37,602 nucleotides of DNA from Actinomycetota bacterium (GTDB lineage: Bacteria; Actinomycetota; Geothermincolia; Geothermincolales; RBG-13-55-18), in assembly GCA_003598015.1 (NCBI GenBank), contig QZKE01000051.1, positions 1 to 37,602 on the forward strand, read 5' to 3'. The notes beneath the pieces were generated by a model, which saw only the letters and a list, made by a program, of their open reading frames with translations, was not told the origin of the DNA and did no database searches. Of this stretch, positions 23,895-31,678 are shown piece by piece. Each line of letters opens with the position of its first letter. Within the stretch, counting starts at the first letter, position 1. A program made the position numbers and the translations under genes.

Positions 23895-25505
23895 CTAATC
23901 CTCATCGAGCAGATCGTCGTCTGCGCATCCCTCCGCGTGAGGCTCCTCTTCAGGGATCCCTTCGAAGTCCATGCTCTCCTGGGGTTCGGGTTCCTCTTCC
24001 TCGCTCATGCTCCTGCCTGCGGCTCCCGGCCGGAGATCCACGAAACGGCGCTCGCGCCCCTTGGTATCCAGGCCCAGTTTGTGCAGCAGGCGGGGCAGGC
24101 TGTGGAAGACGATGCGCGTGGGAGCTACCTCGATCTCACGCTGCAGCAGCTCCTGCAGCTCCTTCTCGAGATATCTCTTGGACATCCCCTCGGCGGGGGC
24201 TACGTGCAGGTAGAGTTCGTCGAGATCGTAGGGATCATCGTTGTGCTTGCGTATCTCGAGCTGCCATTCGAGCACATCCTTATGCCCCGAGAGCAGGGGG
24301 TAGAAGGCGTTGAGGTCCACCAGGGTACCCTTGAGCTTGGTCAGCTCGAACTCCTTGTACTCGGAGGTTCTGGTTATCTCCAGGCCCAGCCTGGGCAGGG
24401 AGCGTCCGCAGAAAGGACACGGTGAGTAATCCAGTCCGCCTTTGATCAGGTCGCCGGTGCGGAACCGCAACAGGACGCTGCCCCTCCATTCCAGCGAGGT
24501 GTAGACGAGCTCACCGTCCTCTCCCTCACTTAGACGGCTGCCGCTGTCGGGATCGATTATCTCGATGATCTCCATGTCGGGGAAGAGATGGTAGCCCGAG
24601 CTCTCTTCCTTGGAAAGGGCGGAAGGCCGGCACTCGCTCCAGGCCACCCTTCCCTCGGTGAAACCGTAGGTAGAGGCGACGGCCGCCTTCTCCGCTCCCA
24701 CCTTGCCCAGCAGCTCCTGGATCTTGCCTTTCAGCCCCGCGGGCAGGCGGTCGCCGCCCATGATCAGGGTATGGAGGCTGGAGAAGTCCCTGCCTTCGCT
24801 GGCCGCAAGGCGCAGGAGATGGTAGGCGTAACTGGGGGTGGCCGTGAGCGCGGTTCCCTTGAGGCGCTCCAGCGCATCCAGGATGCGGTGTGTTCCCAGG
24901 ATGCGGCCGCCTCCGGTGTGCAAGGCCGGCACTCCCGCCGCCTCGGCGGCGAAGTAGGTCATCCAGAAAGCCAGATGGGGGGCGAAGGGAAAGGCATTGA
25001 TGACCAAGTCCTCCCGCTTGAGTTCCAGAAGCTCGAAAAGCCTCCTCCCACACTCGCCCATGCGCAGCAGGTCGTATTGCGTGTAGAGGACCGGGGTGGG
25101 AAGCGCCGTCCGCCCGATGGTGAAGTGATAATGGATGGGCAGGAACTCCCGGTCCATCGCCGCCGCATATCCTTTCCGGCCGCGGGTGAGCTTCATACCC
25201 CTCTGTTTCATGCGCAGGGAGAGGCCGGTCTCTTTCATGCGTTCGGGAGTCGGCTGGAGTACGAGCGAGAACGGGATATCCGGATCTTCCGGGAGAGGCG
25301 CGATATCCGCCTTGGTGGTGAAGGGTATGCAGGACAGATCCTTGACCGTCTTGATCACACCCGGTTTGATGCGGTTGTAGTCAAGGAGTTCGCGGTAATA
25401 AGGGCTGTAGGGATAGATCATCTCCCGGATAAATCGCACCAGGTGCTGTTCCTGGGCGGCCAGGTATTGCTTGGCCGGCAGATGATCCCAGAGTGTCTTC
25501 GGCAT
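23895..25505 (-). CDS. divergent PaaK-like (phenylacetate-CoA ligase type) adenylate-forming protein
   Basis: 536 residues, about 100 longer than typical PaaK. Family features: TPVLYTQYDL, LIMGGDRLP, YGFTEG near residue 290, LRFRTGDLIKGG, CPFCGRSLPRLG, and a C-terminal KGRERRFVDLR. The ATP-grasping SSGTTG loop is degenerate (TIGRTAL before PTPV). There is an extra basic block about residues 88-120 and a long acidic tail after about residue 490. It probably activates a carboxylate with ATP, but the altered loop raises doubt about normal catalysis. It precedes glpK on the same strand. An AT-richer patch with a GATAAT-like box (minus strand, near 25578) may be its promoter. Confidence 0.85.
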   Translation of the reverse strand: MPKTLWDHLPAKQYLAAQEQHLVRFIREMIYPYSPYYRELLDYNRIKPGVIKTVKDLSCIPFTTKADIAPLPEDPDIPFSLVLQPTPERMKETGLSLRMKQRGMKLTRGRKGYAAAMDREFLPIHYHFTIGRTALPTPVLYTQYDLLRMGECGRRLFELLELKREDLVINAFPFAPHLAFWMTYFAAEAAGVPALHTGGGRILGTHRILDALERLKGTALTATPSYAYHLLRLAASEGRDFSSLHTLIMGGDRLPAGLKGKIQELLGKVGAEKAAVASTYGFTEGRVAWSECRPSALSKEESSGYHLFPDMEIIEIIDPDSGSRLSEGEDGELVYTSLEWRGSVLLRFRTGDLIKGGLDYSPCPFCGRSLPRLGLEITRTSEYKEFELTKLKGTLVDLNAFYPLLSGHKDVLEWQLEIRKHNDDPYDLDELYLHVAPAEGMSKRYLEKELQELLQREIEVAPTRIVFHSLPRLLHKLGLDTKGRERRFVDLRPGAAGRSMSEEEEPEPQESMDFEGIPEEEPHAEGCADDDLLDED

Positions 25506-25676
25506 GTCGGCTCTTCCTCCCCTTGGGTCACACTGTTTAAAAGGGTTCTGTGGCTGTCGCTTCCTCGGTCCTTGATTATCGATAGTATCACGAAAACAGG
25601 GAACTCTGCAGGTGCCCGATGCTGCGTTTCTGGGGGAAGGCTGCCGGGGATGAGGGTAACAACGCGATAGAGAAAA

Positions 25677-25700
25677 GGGGGCGAGGTTCGCCTCGCCCCC
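25677..25700 (-). terminator. strong intrinsic terminator
   Basis: Perfect 10-bp stem GGGGGCGAGG (25677-25686) with CCTCGCCCCC (25691-25700) around a TTCG loop. Read on the minus strand it is followed by TTTTCTC. It ends the leftward unit that starts at 26570, before the PaaK-like gene. Two shorter hairpins (for example GCCCTC/GAGGGC, 25715-25732) precede it. Confidence 0.78.
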
Positions 25701-25777
25701 GATCGTCTTGTTCGGCCCTCGAGCCTGAGGGCTTCCGCATGCTTTGGCCCCTCGGGGCTTCCTCTGTCCCCTCAGGG

Positions 25778-25834
25778 CTACGGTCTACAGCCCTCGGAAC
25801 AATGGGCCACGCGTGGAATGGTGAAACGCTTCAT
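25778..25834 (-). CDS. candidate 18-residue peptide gene
   Basis: Frame MKRFTIPRVAHCSEGCRP, preceded by AAAGGAGGTG at ideal spacing, a stronger ribosome site than many genes here. It lies 59 bases after the stop of the cysteine-rich protein gene and about 80 bases before the strong terminator, so it would be the last cistron of that transcript. Two cysteines (CxxxC) and basic residues recall small metal-binding or modified peptides. No family was recognised and no maturation enzyme is adjacent. It could also be a leader or chance frame. Confidence 0.4.
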   Translation of the reverse strand: MKRFTIPRVAHCSEGCRP

Positions 25835-25893
25835 CGAGCACCTCCTTTGCAGTCCCGCGAAATCCTCCGTTTCCGCCGCTTCGTTATCCATCT

Positions 25894-26328
25894 TCAAGCA
25901 AGTTTATAACATATCTCGCATTCACCCACCACGCCGTTCTTGCGCACCTCCTCGAGGCTCGCCCTGTGACCGGCTACCCGTGAGATGGAGAACAGACCCG
26001 TGGGCACGATGGGACATAATGCCGGCTCTCCTTCGGCCTTGAGGAGTTCGTTGCCGTGGCAGATATGACACCCTTTCACTTCTATGGAGATCTCTTCCCC
26101 GTCTCCGTTTACGTCCACTTGGTCGCAGAAGCGCAACTCGTTTGCGAGGTAATCCTCCAGGGCCTGGTTGAATTCCTCTCCCTCCAGCCTCGCTCCAGTA
26201 CTGCGGCGGCGGAACTCCTCCGCCCATTCAGATCCTATCCTGGCCTTCAGCTTCTCGACGTTATTGGCGTTCGCCTTTACCACCGCGCGGTGATATCTCT
26301 TGAAGAACTCGCGGTCCATATCGTCCAT
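25894..26328 (-). CDS. cysteine-rich protein of unknown function, co-transcribed with a ferredoxin
   Basis: 144 residues. The N-terminal half is helical and charged (FFKRYHRAVVKANANNVEKLKARIG). The C-terminal half carries C68, C87 and C90 (GCHICHG), C105 (CPIVP) and C137 and C140 (GECEICY), enough for one Fe-S or zinc site. GLFSISRVAGHRASLEEVRKNGV is a well-formed alpha/beta segment. The family was not identified. GGGAGGA immediately precedes an ATG at 26334, so the ATG at 26328, six bases further, is the better start. It begins 21 bases after the ferredoxin-like gene's stop, implying one operon and probably a redox partnership. Confidence 0.75.
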   Translation of the reverse strand: MDDMDREFFKRYHRAVVKANANNVEKLKARIGSEWAEEFRRRSTGARLEGEEFNQALEDYLANELRFCDQVDVNGDGEEISIEVKGCHICHGNELLKAEGEPALCPIVPTGLFSISRVAGHRASLEEVRKNGVVGECEICYKLA

Positions 26329-26348
26329 GGTCATTCCTCCCGTCTTTC

Positions 26349-26570
26349 TCACACCATCTTTACGGCACCAAGTTCGCATGCGTGCGAGCAATCCCCGCAC
26401 AAGCGACATTTCTCCAGGTCTACAGCTACCCTGCACGACTCCCCCGCACCATTGCCTCCCGGGATCACCTGAAAAGCGTCGTGTTTGCAGAACTTCGCCG
26501 CTTTGCAGTCCGTACAGCGTTCCGCGATATCGCATAAATCCCTGTCTATCCACGGCATCTTGGTTCGCAT
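26349..26570 (-). CDS. small ferredoxin-like protein (two [4Fe-4S] sites likely)
   Basis: 73 residues with nine cysteines: C13, C19, C22 and C28 (CTDCKAAKFC), C46, then C55, C58, C61 and C65 (CRLCGDCSHAC). The C-terminal CxxCxxCxxxC motif is a standard [4Fe-4S] ferredoxin motif. The N-terminal set has unusual spacing. The protein would carry electrons for the cysteine-rich partner that follows it. AGGAGA lies seven bases before the ATG. The upstream DNA has an AT-rich patch (TTAATATAC and TATATG on the minus strand) suitable for a promoter. Confidence 0.82.
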   Translation of the reverse strand: MRTKMPWIDRDLCDIAERCTDCKAAKFCKHDAFQVIPGGNGAGESCRVAVDLEKCRLCGDCSHACELGAVKMV

Positions 26571-26725
26571 CTTATTCTCCTCATATACCTATGGGGGTAT
26601 ATTAACCCAGATGAGACCGGTTCACGATGATATGCATCAGTCGGAGGTCACCGCCGCCGCCAATAGCGCCGATGTTTAATCCGCTCCAAAGTGTGGTAAA
26701 GTATAGTTACAAGGTGCTGGAAATC

Positions 26726-26795
26726 AGCTCCCGAAGACAAGCGAGATTGCGGGGATCTCCGCGGCATTAGCAGAGATAGGCTTTCTTCGGGAGCT
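26726..26795. repeat. 70-bp interrupted inverted repeat
   Basis: AGCTCCCGAAGA (26726-26737) is perfectly complementary to TCTTCGGGAGCT (26784-26795). One bulged base later the pairing continues with AAGC/GCTT, so the stem can reach 16 pairs around a loop of about 35 bases. It lies between the iron alcohol dehydrogenase stop and the ferredoxin-like gene, with no gene inside. It could be an RNA structure, a terminator without a T-run, or a miniature element. Confidence 0.5.
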
Positions 26796-26851
26796 GTCTA
26801 ATTGCGGATGCAGCGGCGCTCGCACGAGACGGTATCTGCCGATCGGGGCGC

Positions 26852-28018
26852 TCAGCCCCCTGAAGCGTTGCGCAACACCTGCACCAGGTCCTCCAGAACG
26901 GTATCCCTTGGATTTGTTGAGCGCAGGCGCGTGTTCAGGAATGCCTCGGCTGCCAGGGTCTCCAGGCTGGTCTCCGCAATGCCGGCCTCCTCGAGATGCG
27001 ATGGAATGGGAAGGACGGCGACCAGTTCCTGCACCGCCCTGGCTGCTTCCTCCGCCGCACGCGGCGCCGGCAGTCCGGACACGTTGAGCCCCATGGCCAC
27101 GGCCAGCTCACGATAGAGCTCCGGGCAGGCTGCGATATTGAAGCGCATTACATGCGGCAGGAGAATGGCATTGGCCTTGCCGTGGGCCAGGCCGGAGTGG
27201 GAGCCGAGAGCATGGGCGAGCGCGTGAGCCAGGCCGAGTCCGGCGGAGGTGAAGGCCATCCCGGCCAGGAACGAAGCCATGGACATATTATGGCGAGCCT
27301 CGCCGTCCGAGCCGTCAGCACAGGCCTTCTCCAGATTGGTATAGGCCAACTGTGCGGCCTTCAGCGACAGCGAGCGGGTGGGCTCCCAGGCCCGGCGGGC
27401 AACGCACGACTCGACGGCGTGGGTCAAGGCGTCCATCCCCGTTGCGGCGGTGAGCTCGGGGGGCATGGAATAGGTCAGCTCGGGGTCGATGATGGCGAGC
27501 ACCGGGTAGAGGTTCTGGCTGACGATGGACATCTTCTGGCGGCGCTTCCCGCCCGTTATCACCGCCACCCAGGTCACCTCGCTGCCCGTCCCCGAGGTCG
27601 TCGGTATGCAGATGAGAGGCTTGGAACGGCGGGGGATGCGCCCCAAACCCTCCCAGGAGACGATATCCCCCTCGTTGTTCAGCCTGGCCGCTATGACCTT
27701 GGCGGCGTCCAGGGGACTGCCGCCACCCAGTGCGATGACGAAGTCACAGCCGTTCTCGCCAGCGAACGCCACGCCCTTTTCCACCGTCTCCACGCTGGGG
27801 TCCGCTTCTATGCCGGCGAAGTGGGAGACGGTGATGCCCTCGCCCGTCAAGATCCCCTGCAGGACTTCCACCGCCGCACATTTTGAGGTAGGGCCGCTGC
27901 CGGTGACCAGGAGGGCATGCTTTCCGAAATTCCCGACGAAGGCCCCCGTCTCCTCGAGGCAGCCCTCGCCGAATATGACCTGGACCGGGAAGCGGTACGT
28001 ATTTGCCGCCAAACTCAT
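26852..28018 (-). CDS. iron-containing (group III) alcohol dehydrogenase
   Basis: 388 residues. The dinucleotide motif is ALGGGSPLDAAKVIA, preceded by the strand FVI. The segment CIPTTSGTGSEVT is the family signature. The iron ligands lie in GMDALTHAVE (Asp and His) and in the second His set AHALAHALGSHSGLAHGKANA. Members reduce aldehydes or oxidise short-chain alcohols, diols or gamma-hydroxyacids with NAD(P)H. The start follows AAAGGGGG. It is a single-gene unit; the diverging sensor gene starts about 250 bases away. The exact substrate cannot be read. Conservation of the metal site suggests it is active. Confidence 0.94.
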   Translation of the reverse strand: MSLAANTYRFPVQVIFGEGCLEETGAFVGNFGKHALLVTGSGPTSKCAAVEVLQGILTGEGITVSHFAGIEADPSVETVEKGVAFAGENGCDFVIALGGGSPLDAAKVIAARLNNEGDIVSWEGLGRIPRRSKPLICIPTTSGTGSEVTWVAVITGGKRRQKMSIVSQNLYPVLAIIDPELTYSMPPELTAATGMDALTHAVESCVARRAWEPTRSLSLKAAQLAYTNLEKACADGSDGEARHNMSMASFLAGMAFTSAGLGLAHALAHALGSHSGLAHGKANAILLPHVMRFNIAACPELYRELAVAMGLNVSGLPAPRAAEEAARAVQELVAVLPIPSHLEEAGIAETSLETLAAEAFLNTRLRSTNPRDTVLEDLVQVLRNASGG

Positions 28019-28270
28019 CCCCCTTTGCCGGTACCCTTCACGAGGAAGAACCGTATTTTCGTGGGTTTTATCGACGGCGTAAAAGTATAAGTTTAGCTGT
28101 GGGGAAGGGTGGGAGTAGCAGCCCCTCGAATATTCTATTGTTGGAGCAGTTTCATATTATCCGTCGCCGTGCCAGCGACGGCTCCCAGGCTGTGTCGGGC
28201 GAGCGATTTCGGATACGGGCACGACACCGCTCAGCCTGAGCTTGAAGGGCGAACGGGAGGTGAAAAGAGG

Positions 28271-30715
28271 TTGAACGGAAGGGACACGTCCGCTCTCAAT
28301 GCCTCCATCCTCCTCGACGGCGAGGACAGGATCCTCGAGGGCAACCGGGACGCCGAGGTCTTCCTGGAGAAGCCCCTGGAGGAGGTACGCAAGACGCCCT
28401 TGCAGAAGGCAAACCCGCCCCTCTACTCCGCCCTCAAAGAGCTGCTGGCCAAGACCAAGCGCGGCAGGGGGGTAGAGGATTATGCCATGGCCTACAAGGT
28501 GGGCAAGCGGCTGATGCGGCTGAACATCAACATGTCGCCTTATCCGCTGGAGGCACTGGGTACCACCGGAACCCTGGTGACCATAAACAGCGTGGGTATG
28601 CGCCCCGCGCCGGAGCGGCGGGCGGTGAAGGAGGAAGCACCGCCGGTCTCTCCTCCCGAGGAGGCGCTCGATCTGCCGCAGTTCCTGGACATCCTCGTCG
28701 AGCCTGCTTTCCTCCTGGACATGGAGGCCAACTTCACCTACGCAAACCCGGTGATGTGCGCTCTGCTCGGTCACGAGATGGACGAGATCGTGGGACGGCC
28801 TCTCGCGTTCTTCATGCAGAGAGAGGATGCCAAGCAAGCCCTGGAATGCCTGGTCGAAGCGGCCTGTGCGGCGCCCTGGCGGGGAGAGCTCGAATTCAAC
28901 CGCGGTGATGGCACGACTTCATCCATCGCCGTAACCGTGGATGCGTTCAAGACCTCCCACGGCAAGGTGGACCGGCTCCTGGGCATAGGGAGGGATCACA
29001 CGACGGAGGCCCGCATCCGGCGCGAGAGGGAAGACGAGCTGCAACGCGTATGGAGCCTGCTCGAGAAGGTAGGCGTTGCTCTTGTCTGCTTCACGCCGGA
29101 CTTCCGCGTGACCCTCCTCAGCCATTCGGCTGAACAGATGCTCTCGACCACCAGTGACCGCGCCATCGGCACGCCTCTCCCCGACCTTTTCCCCCCGGAA
29201 GCGCGCCAGGAAGTCGGCACTCTACTGGAGCAGGCCGCCGGGGGCGAGGAGATCAAGGAGGCCATGGTACAGGCGGGCAGGAAGAAGGAGCGCCGCACGC
29301 TTTTTATGAGCGTCAAACCCGGGGTTTCCGCCAACGGCAGGACGCGGGAATATATGGCCATACTCAGGGAAGCCACGCGCGAGTTATCTGAGATGGAGGA
29401 AGCGGAAGCGCTGCTGAAGACCTCGAGGAGCAAAGAGAAGATAATGGAGCTGGCGGTGCGCAGCCAGGGACCCCAGGACTTCCTCCAGGAATGCCTGCGG
29501 AGCATGCAGGAGGAGTTCGGGTGCGACGCTGCCGCCTTCTTCAGCGTGCAGCGGGGAGAAGCCATAATGCGCGCGCAGCTCGGCCTGGAGGAGGGCGAGG
29601 CGGACATTATCTCCCCGCTGAAGTTGCGCCCCGGACATGCCAGGCTTTGCGGCATGCTGGTTCGGCTCAACGTCGAGATCCACGGAGGCGTGCCGAGAAA
29701 GGGTTGGGATGAAGTGCATTCCTTCATCGAGAGGGCGGATACCCTCCTACCCATACTCAGGGAGAGGAGATGGCGTGGCATACTGGTATTCCCCGTGCGT
29801 GGTGACGGGGAAGCCGTAGGTGCCCTGGCCCTGGCCGACTGCGATCCTGTGAAGGTAGAGCCGTATGAAGATTTTGCCGTTGCCGCCATGGGAGAGGCCG
29901 TTGCCCTGGCCGTATCCGCCCTGGAGGAAAGGGTCGCCGGGGGCGCTCCGCCCCCCGTGGTGGCGCAAGTGGAAACACCACCGCATGGCGCTCGAACCAG
30001 CCCCGCTCGAGACGGCATGGTGATGGAGCCCTCCGCCCCCATGGCAGCCGGGGAGGAAGACGGCGCGGGGGAGGAGATCGGCGTGGTGACAGGAGGCGAA
30101 AGTGGCGTTATCCCCACGCTGGCGCCTGCAAAGGAGAGGGGACACGACTATTTCGAGATCGCCAAGGAGGTCAAGGGAGAGGAGACGCCCCCCGATAACC
30201 TGGCCCTTTTCGGAGAAACGGTCATAGAGAAATCCATGCCCTCATCCAGGGGCATCGAGCTGGCCGCCCTGCTCTGGGATATGAAGGAGTATTTCGGCAG
30301 GGGGGAGCGGAAGGGGGAGATATTCCTCGAGATAGAGGAGGACCTTCCCAAGCTGCATACCGACAAGAGGCTGCTGCGCGAGGCCTTGATGCAGCTCATA
30401 GACAACGCCCGCAAGTTCTCTCCTCCCGATGCCCCGATCATCCTGGGAGCCGAGAGGTGGGGAGACGAAGTCCTGCTGCGTGTAGAGGACCAGGGCCCGG
30501 GTATTCCCGTGGAGGTCGTGGAGGAGATCATGGGCCGGGAGCTGGAGGAGACGGGAGCGGAGGAGCGGGCGAGAATCGGCATCTCGGGACTCTACCTCTG
30601 CCGCAAGTACGTAGCGGCCATGGGAGGAGACCTTACGGTCAAGGGCAGGACGGGAGAGGGCACGACCGCCTTTATCAGGCTGCGCGTGCTTCCGTTCATC
30701 GGAGAGGGCTTGTGA
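28271..30715 (+). CDS. PAS-PAS-PAS-GAF sensor protein with HATPase domain, no recognisable DHp histidine
   Basis: About 814 residues. PAS-like domains at about 8-105, 133-245 (LVEPAFLLDMEANFTYANPVMCALLGH) and 260-375, a GAF-like domain at about 395-575, a proline/acid-rich linker at about 575-690, then a histidine-kinase-type ATPase: N box LMQLIDNARKF, G1 VEDQGPGIP, G2 GISGLYLCRKYVAAMGG. The usual H-E/D phosphoacceptor helix before the N box is not visible. No transmembrane segment, so it is cytosolic. TTG 28271 follows GGGAGGTG; the frame is open to 28109, but that part reads like spacer. The next gene overlaps its stop by four bases, so the two are coupled. Confidence 0.82.
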   Translation: MNGRDTSALNASILLDGEDRILEGNRDAEVFLEKPLEEVRKTPLQKANPPLYSALKELLAKTKRGRGVEDYAMAYKVGKRLMRLNINMSPYPLEALGTTGTLVTINSVGMRPAPERRAVKEEAPPVSPPEEALDLPQFLDILVEPAFLLDMEANFTYANPVMCALLGHEMDEIVGRPLAFFMQREDAKQALECLVEAACAAPWRGELEFNRGDGTTSSIAVTVDAFKTSHGKVDRLLGIGRDHTTEARIRREREDELQRVWSLLEKVGVALVCFTPDFRVTLLSHSAEQMLSTTSDRAIGTPLPDLFPPEARQEVGTLLEQAAGGEEIKEAMVQAGRKKERRTLFMSVKPGVSANGRTREYMAILREATRELSEMEEAEALLKTSRSKEKIMELAVRSQGPQDFLQECLRSMQEEFGCDAAAFFSVQRGEAIMRAQLGLEEGEADIISPLKLRPGHARLCGMLVRLNVEIHGGVPRKGWDEVHSFIERADTLLPILRERRWRGILVFPVRGDGEAVGALALADCDPVKVEPYEDFAVAAMGEAVALAVSALEERVAGGAPPPVVAQVETPPHGARTSPARDGMVMEPSAPMAAGEEDGAGEEIGVVTGGESGVIPTLAPAKERGHDYFEIAKEVKGEETPPDNLALFGETVIEKSMPSSRGIELAALLWDMKEYFGRGERKGEIFLEIEEDLPKLHTDKRLLREALMQLIDNARKFSPPDAPIILGAERWGDEVLLRVEDQGPGIPVEVVEEIMGRELEETGAEERARIGISGLYLCRKYVAAMGGDLTVKGRTGEGTTAFIRLRVLPFIGEGL

Positions 30716-31371
30716 TCCCCGAGGTCAGGATCCTCGGGGTGTGCGGCAGCCCGGTGAGGGGGGGCAACGTCGAGGCCCTCCTGGAGAGAGTACTATATAG
30801 CCAGGACGGGCAACCTGGCGTGAGCTTCAAGATGGCCACGCTGGCGGACGGCGGGGTAGGGGACTGTATCCACTGCAACTGGTGTCTGCGCAAGCAGGAA
30901 GGCTCTCGCAGATGCTCCGTGGATGACGGCATGACCGCCCTCTACCCCCTCGTGGAGGAGGCCGACGTCCTTCTCTTTGCCACGCCGGTATATTTCGGGC
31001 GCCTCTCCGGCCACATCGCTGCGTTCATCGACCGCCTGCGTGTCTACGTGCACGGCAACGTCTCCGCGGGCATGCTCCGTAACAAGGTGGGAGGATCCAT
31101 GGCCGTAGCCTGGTTCCGCATGGCCGGCCTGGAGATGGCCCTCATCACCATGAACCAGTTCTTCTACGCGGTGAACATGGTCATCGCCTCCTCGGAGATG
31201 GGGCTGCAGGGTGGTTCCGCGTTCTCTTCCCTGCAGGGCATGGGAGGGCGCGATGGGGACGACCGGTTGCTGGTACTCCGGGACGAGCTCGGGACAGCCA
31301 GCGCGGTCTCGACCCTGTCCCGCGCCGTGGAACTGGCCCGCATCATCAAGGCGGGCACCGCCGCGCTGTAG
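30712..31371 (+). CDS. Fe-S flavoprotein / NADPH-dependent FMN reductase family protein
   Basis: 219 residues with a flavodoxin-like fold. The FMN phosphate loop is VCGSPVRGGNVEALL, the second loop FATPVYFGRLSGHIAAFIDRL. An inserted cysteine set CIHCNWCLRKQEGSRRC (C52, C55, C58, C68) resembles the cluster motif of archaeal and clostridial iron-sulfur flavoproteins (Isf), with a longer last spacing. It is probably a cytosolic electron carrier or reductase. GTG 30712 overlaps the sensor stop (GTGA), so it is translationally coupled and may report redox state to the sensor or act under it. Its TAG stop coincides with the first base of the inverted-repeat element at 31371. Confidence 0.88.
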   Translation: MIPEVRILGVCGSPVRGGNVEALLERVLYSQDGQPGVSFKMATLADGGVGDCIHCNWCLRKQEGSRRCSVDDGMTALYPLVEEADVLLFATPVYFGRLSGHIAAFIDRLRVYVHGNVSAGMLRNKVGGSMAVAWFRMAGLEMALITMNQFFYAVNMVIASSEMGLQGGSAFSSLQGMGGRDGDDRLLVLRDELGTASAVSTLSRAVELARIIKAGTAAL

Positions 31372-31534
31372 GGGTCACGTCTTTCATCTTGCATACTCCG
31401 CTATCTAATTCATGCCAAGACATGGCTCTTTACCTGATGACCTGAATCATCCCTACACCAGGCAGTATCGAGGCCTACTATTGGAAGGCCAGCATGAGAC
31501 ATAGCAGGGTATGCAGAATGAAAGACCTGACCCC
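31371..31534. repeat. MITE/REP-like element with long terminal inverted repeats
   Basis: 164 bp. The left end GGGGTCACGTCTTTCAT + CTTGCATACTC... and the reverse complement of the right end GGGGTCAGGTCTTTCAT + TCTGCATACCC... match at most positions for about 45 bp. No gene inside. The same terminal sequence occurs at 12826. Elements beginning GGGGTCAGGTCTT are familiar in environmental genomes and are often linked to REP-type Y1 transposases (from memory); none is encoded in this window. Confidence 0.8.
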
Positions 31535-31537
31535 TGC

Positions 31538-31588
31538 TTGACGGGGGCGAAAGGTGGCCTTTAATATAAGACCGACCGGTTGGTCTAA
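31538..31588 (+). promoter_or_regulatory. promoter with TetR-type operator, class II aldolase gene
   Basis: TTGACG (31538-31543), 18-base spacer, TAATAT (31562-31567), immediately followed by the near-perfect palindrome AGACCGACCGGTTGGTCT (31569-31586; 8 of 9 pairs match). The operator covers the expected transcription start, so a bound repressor would block it. The -35 box begins four bases after the end of the MITE-like element. Confidence 0.8.
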
Positions 31589-31678
31589 TAGTGGAGCGAT
31601 GCGAATGCCCGCCCCATGGATATCGGGAGAAGCGGGACCGCGGCGCACACCCGGGACTGAGGGGAGGAGATCCTGGTC

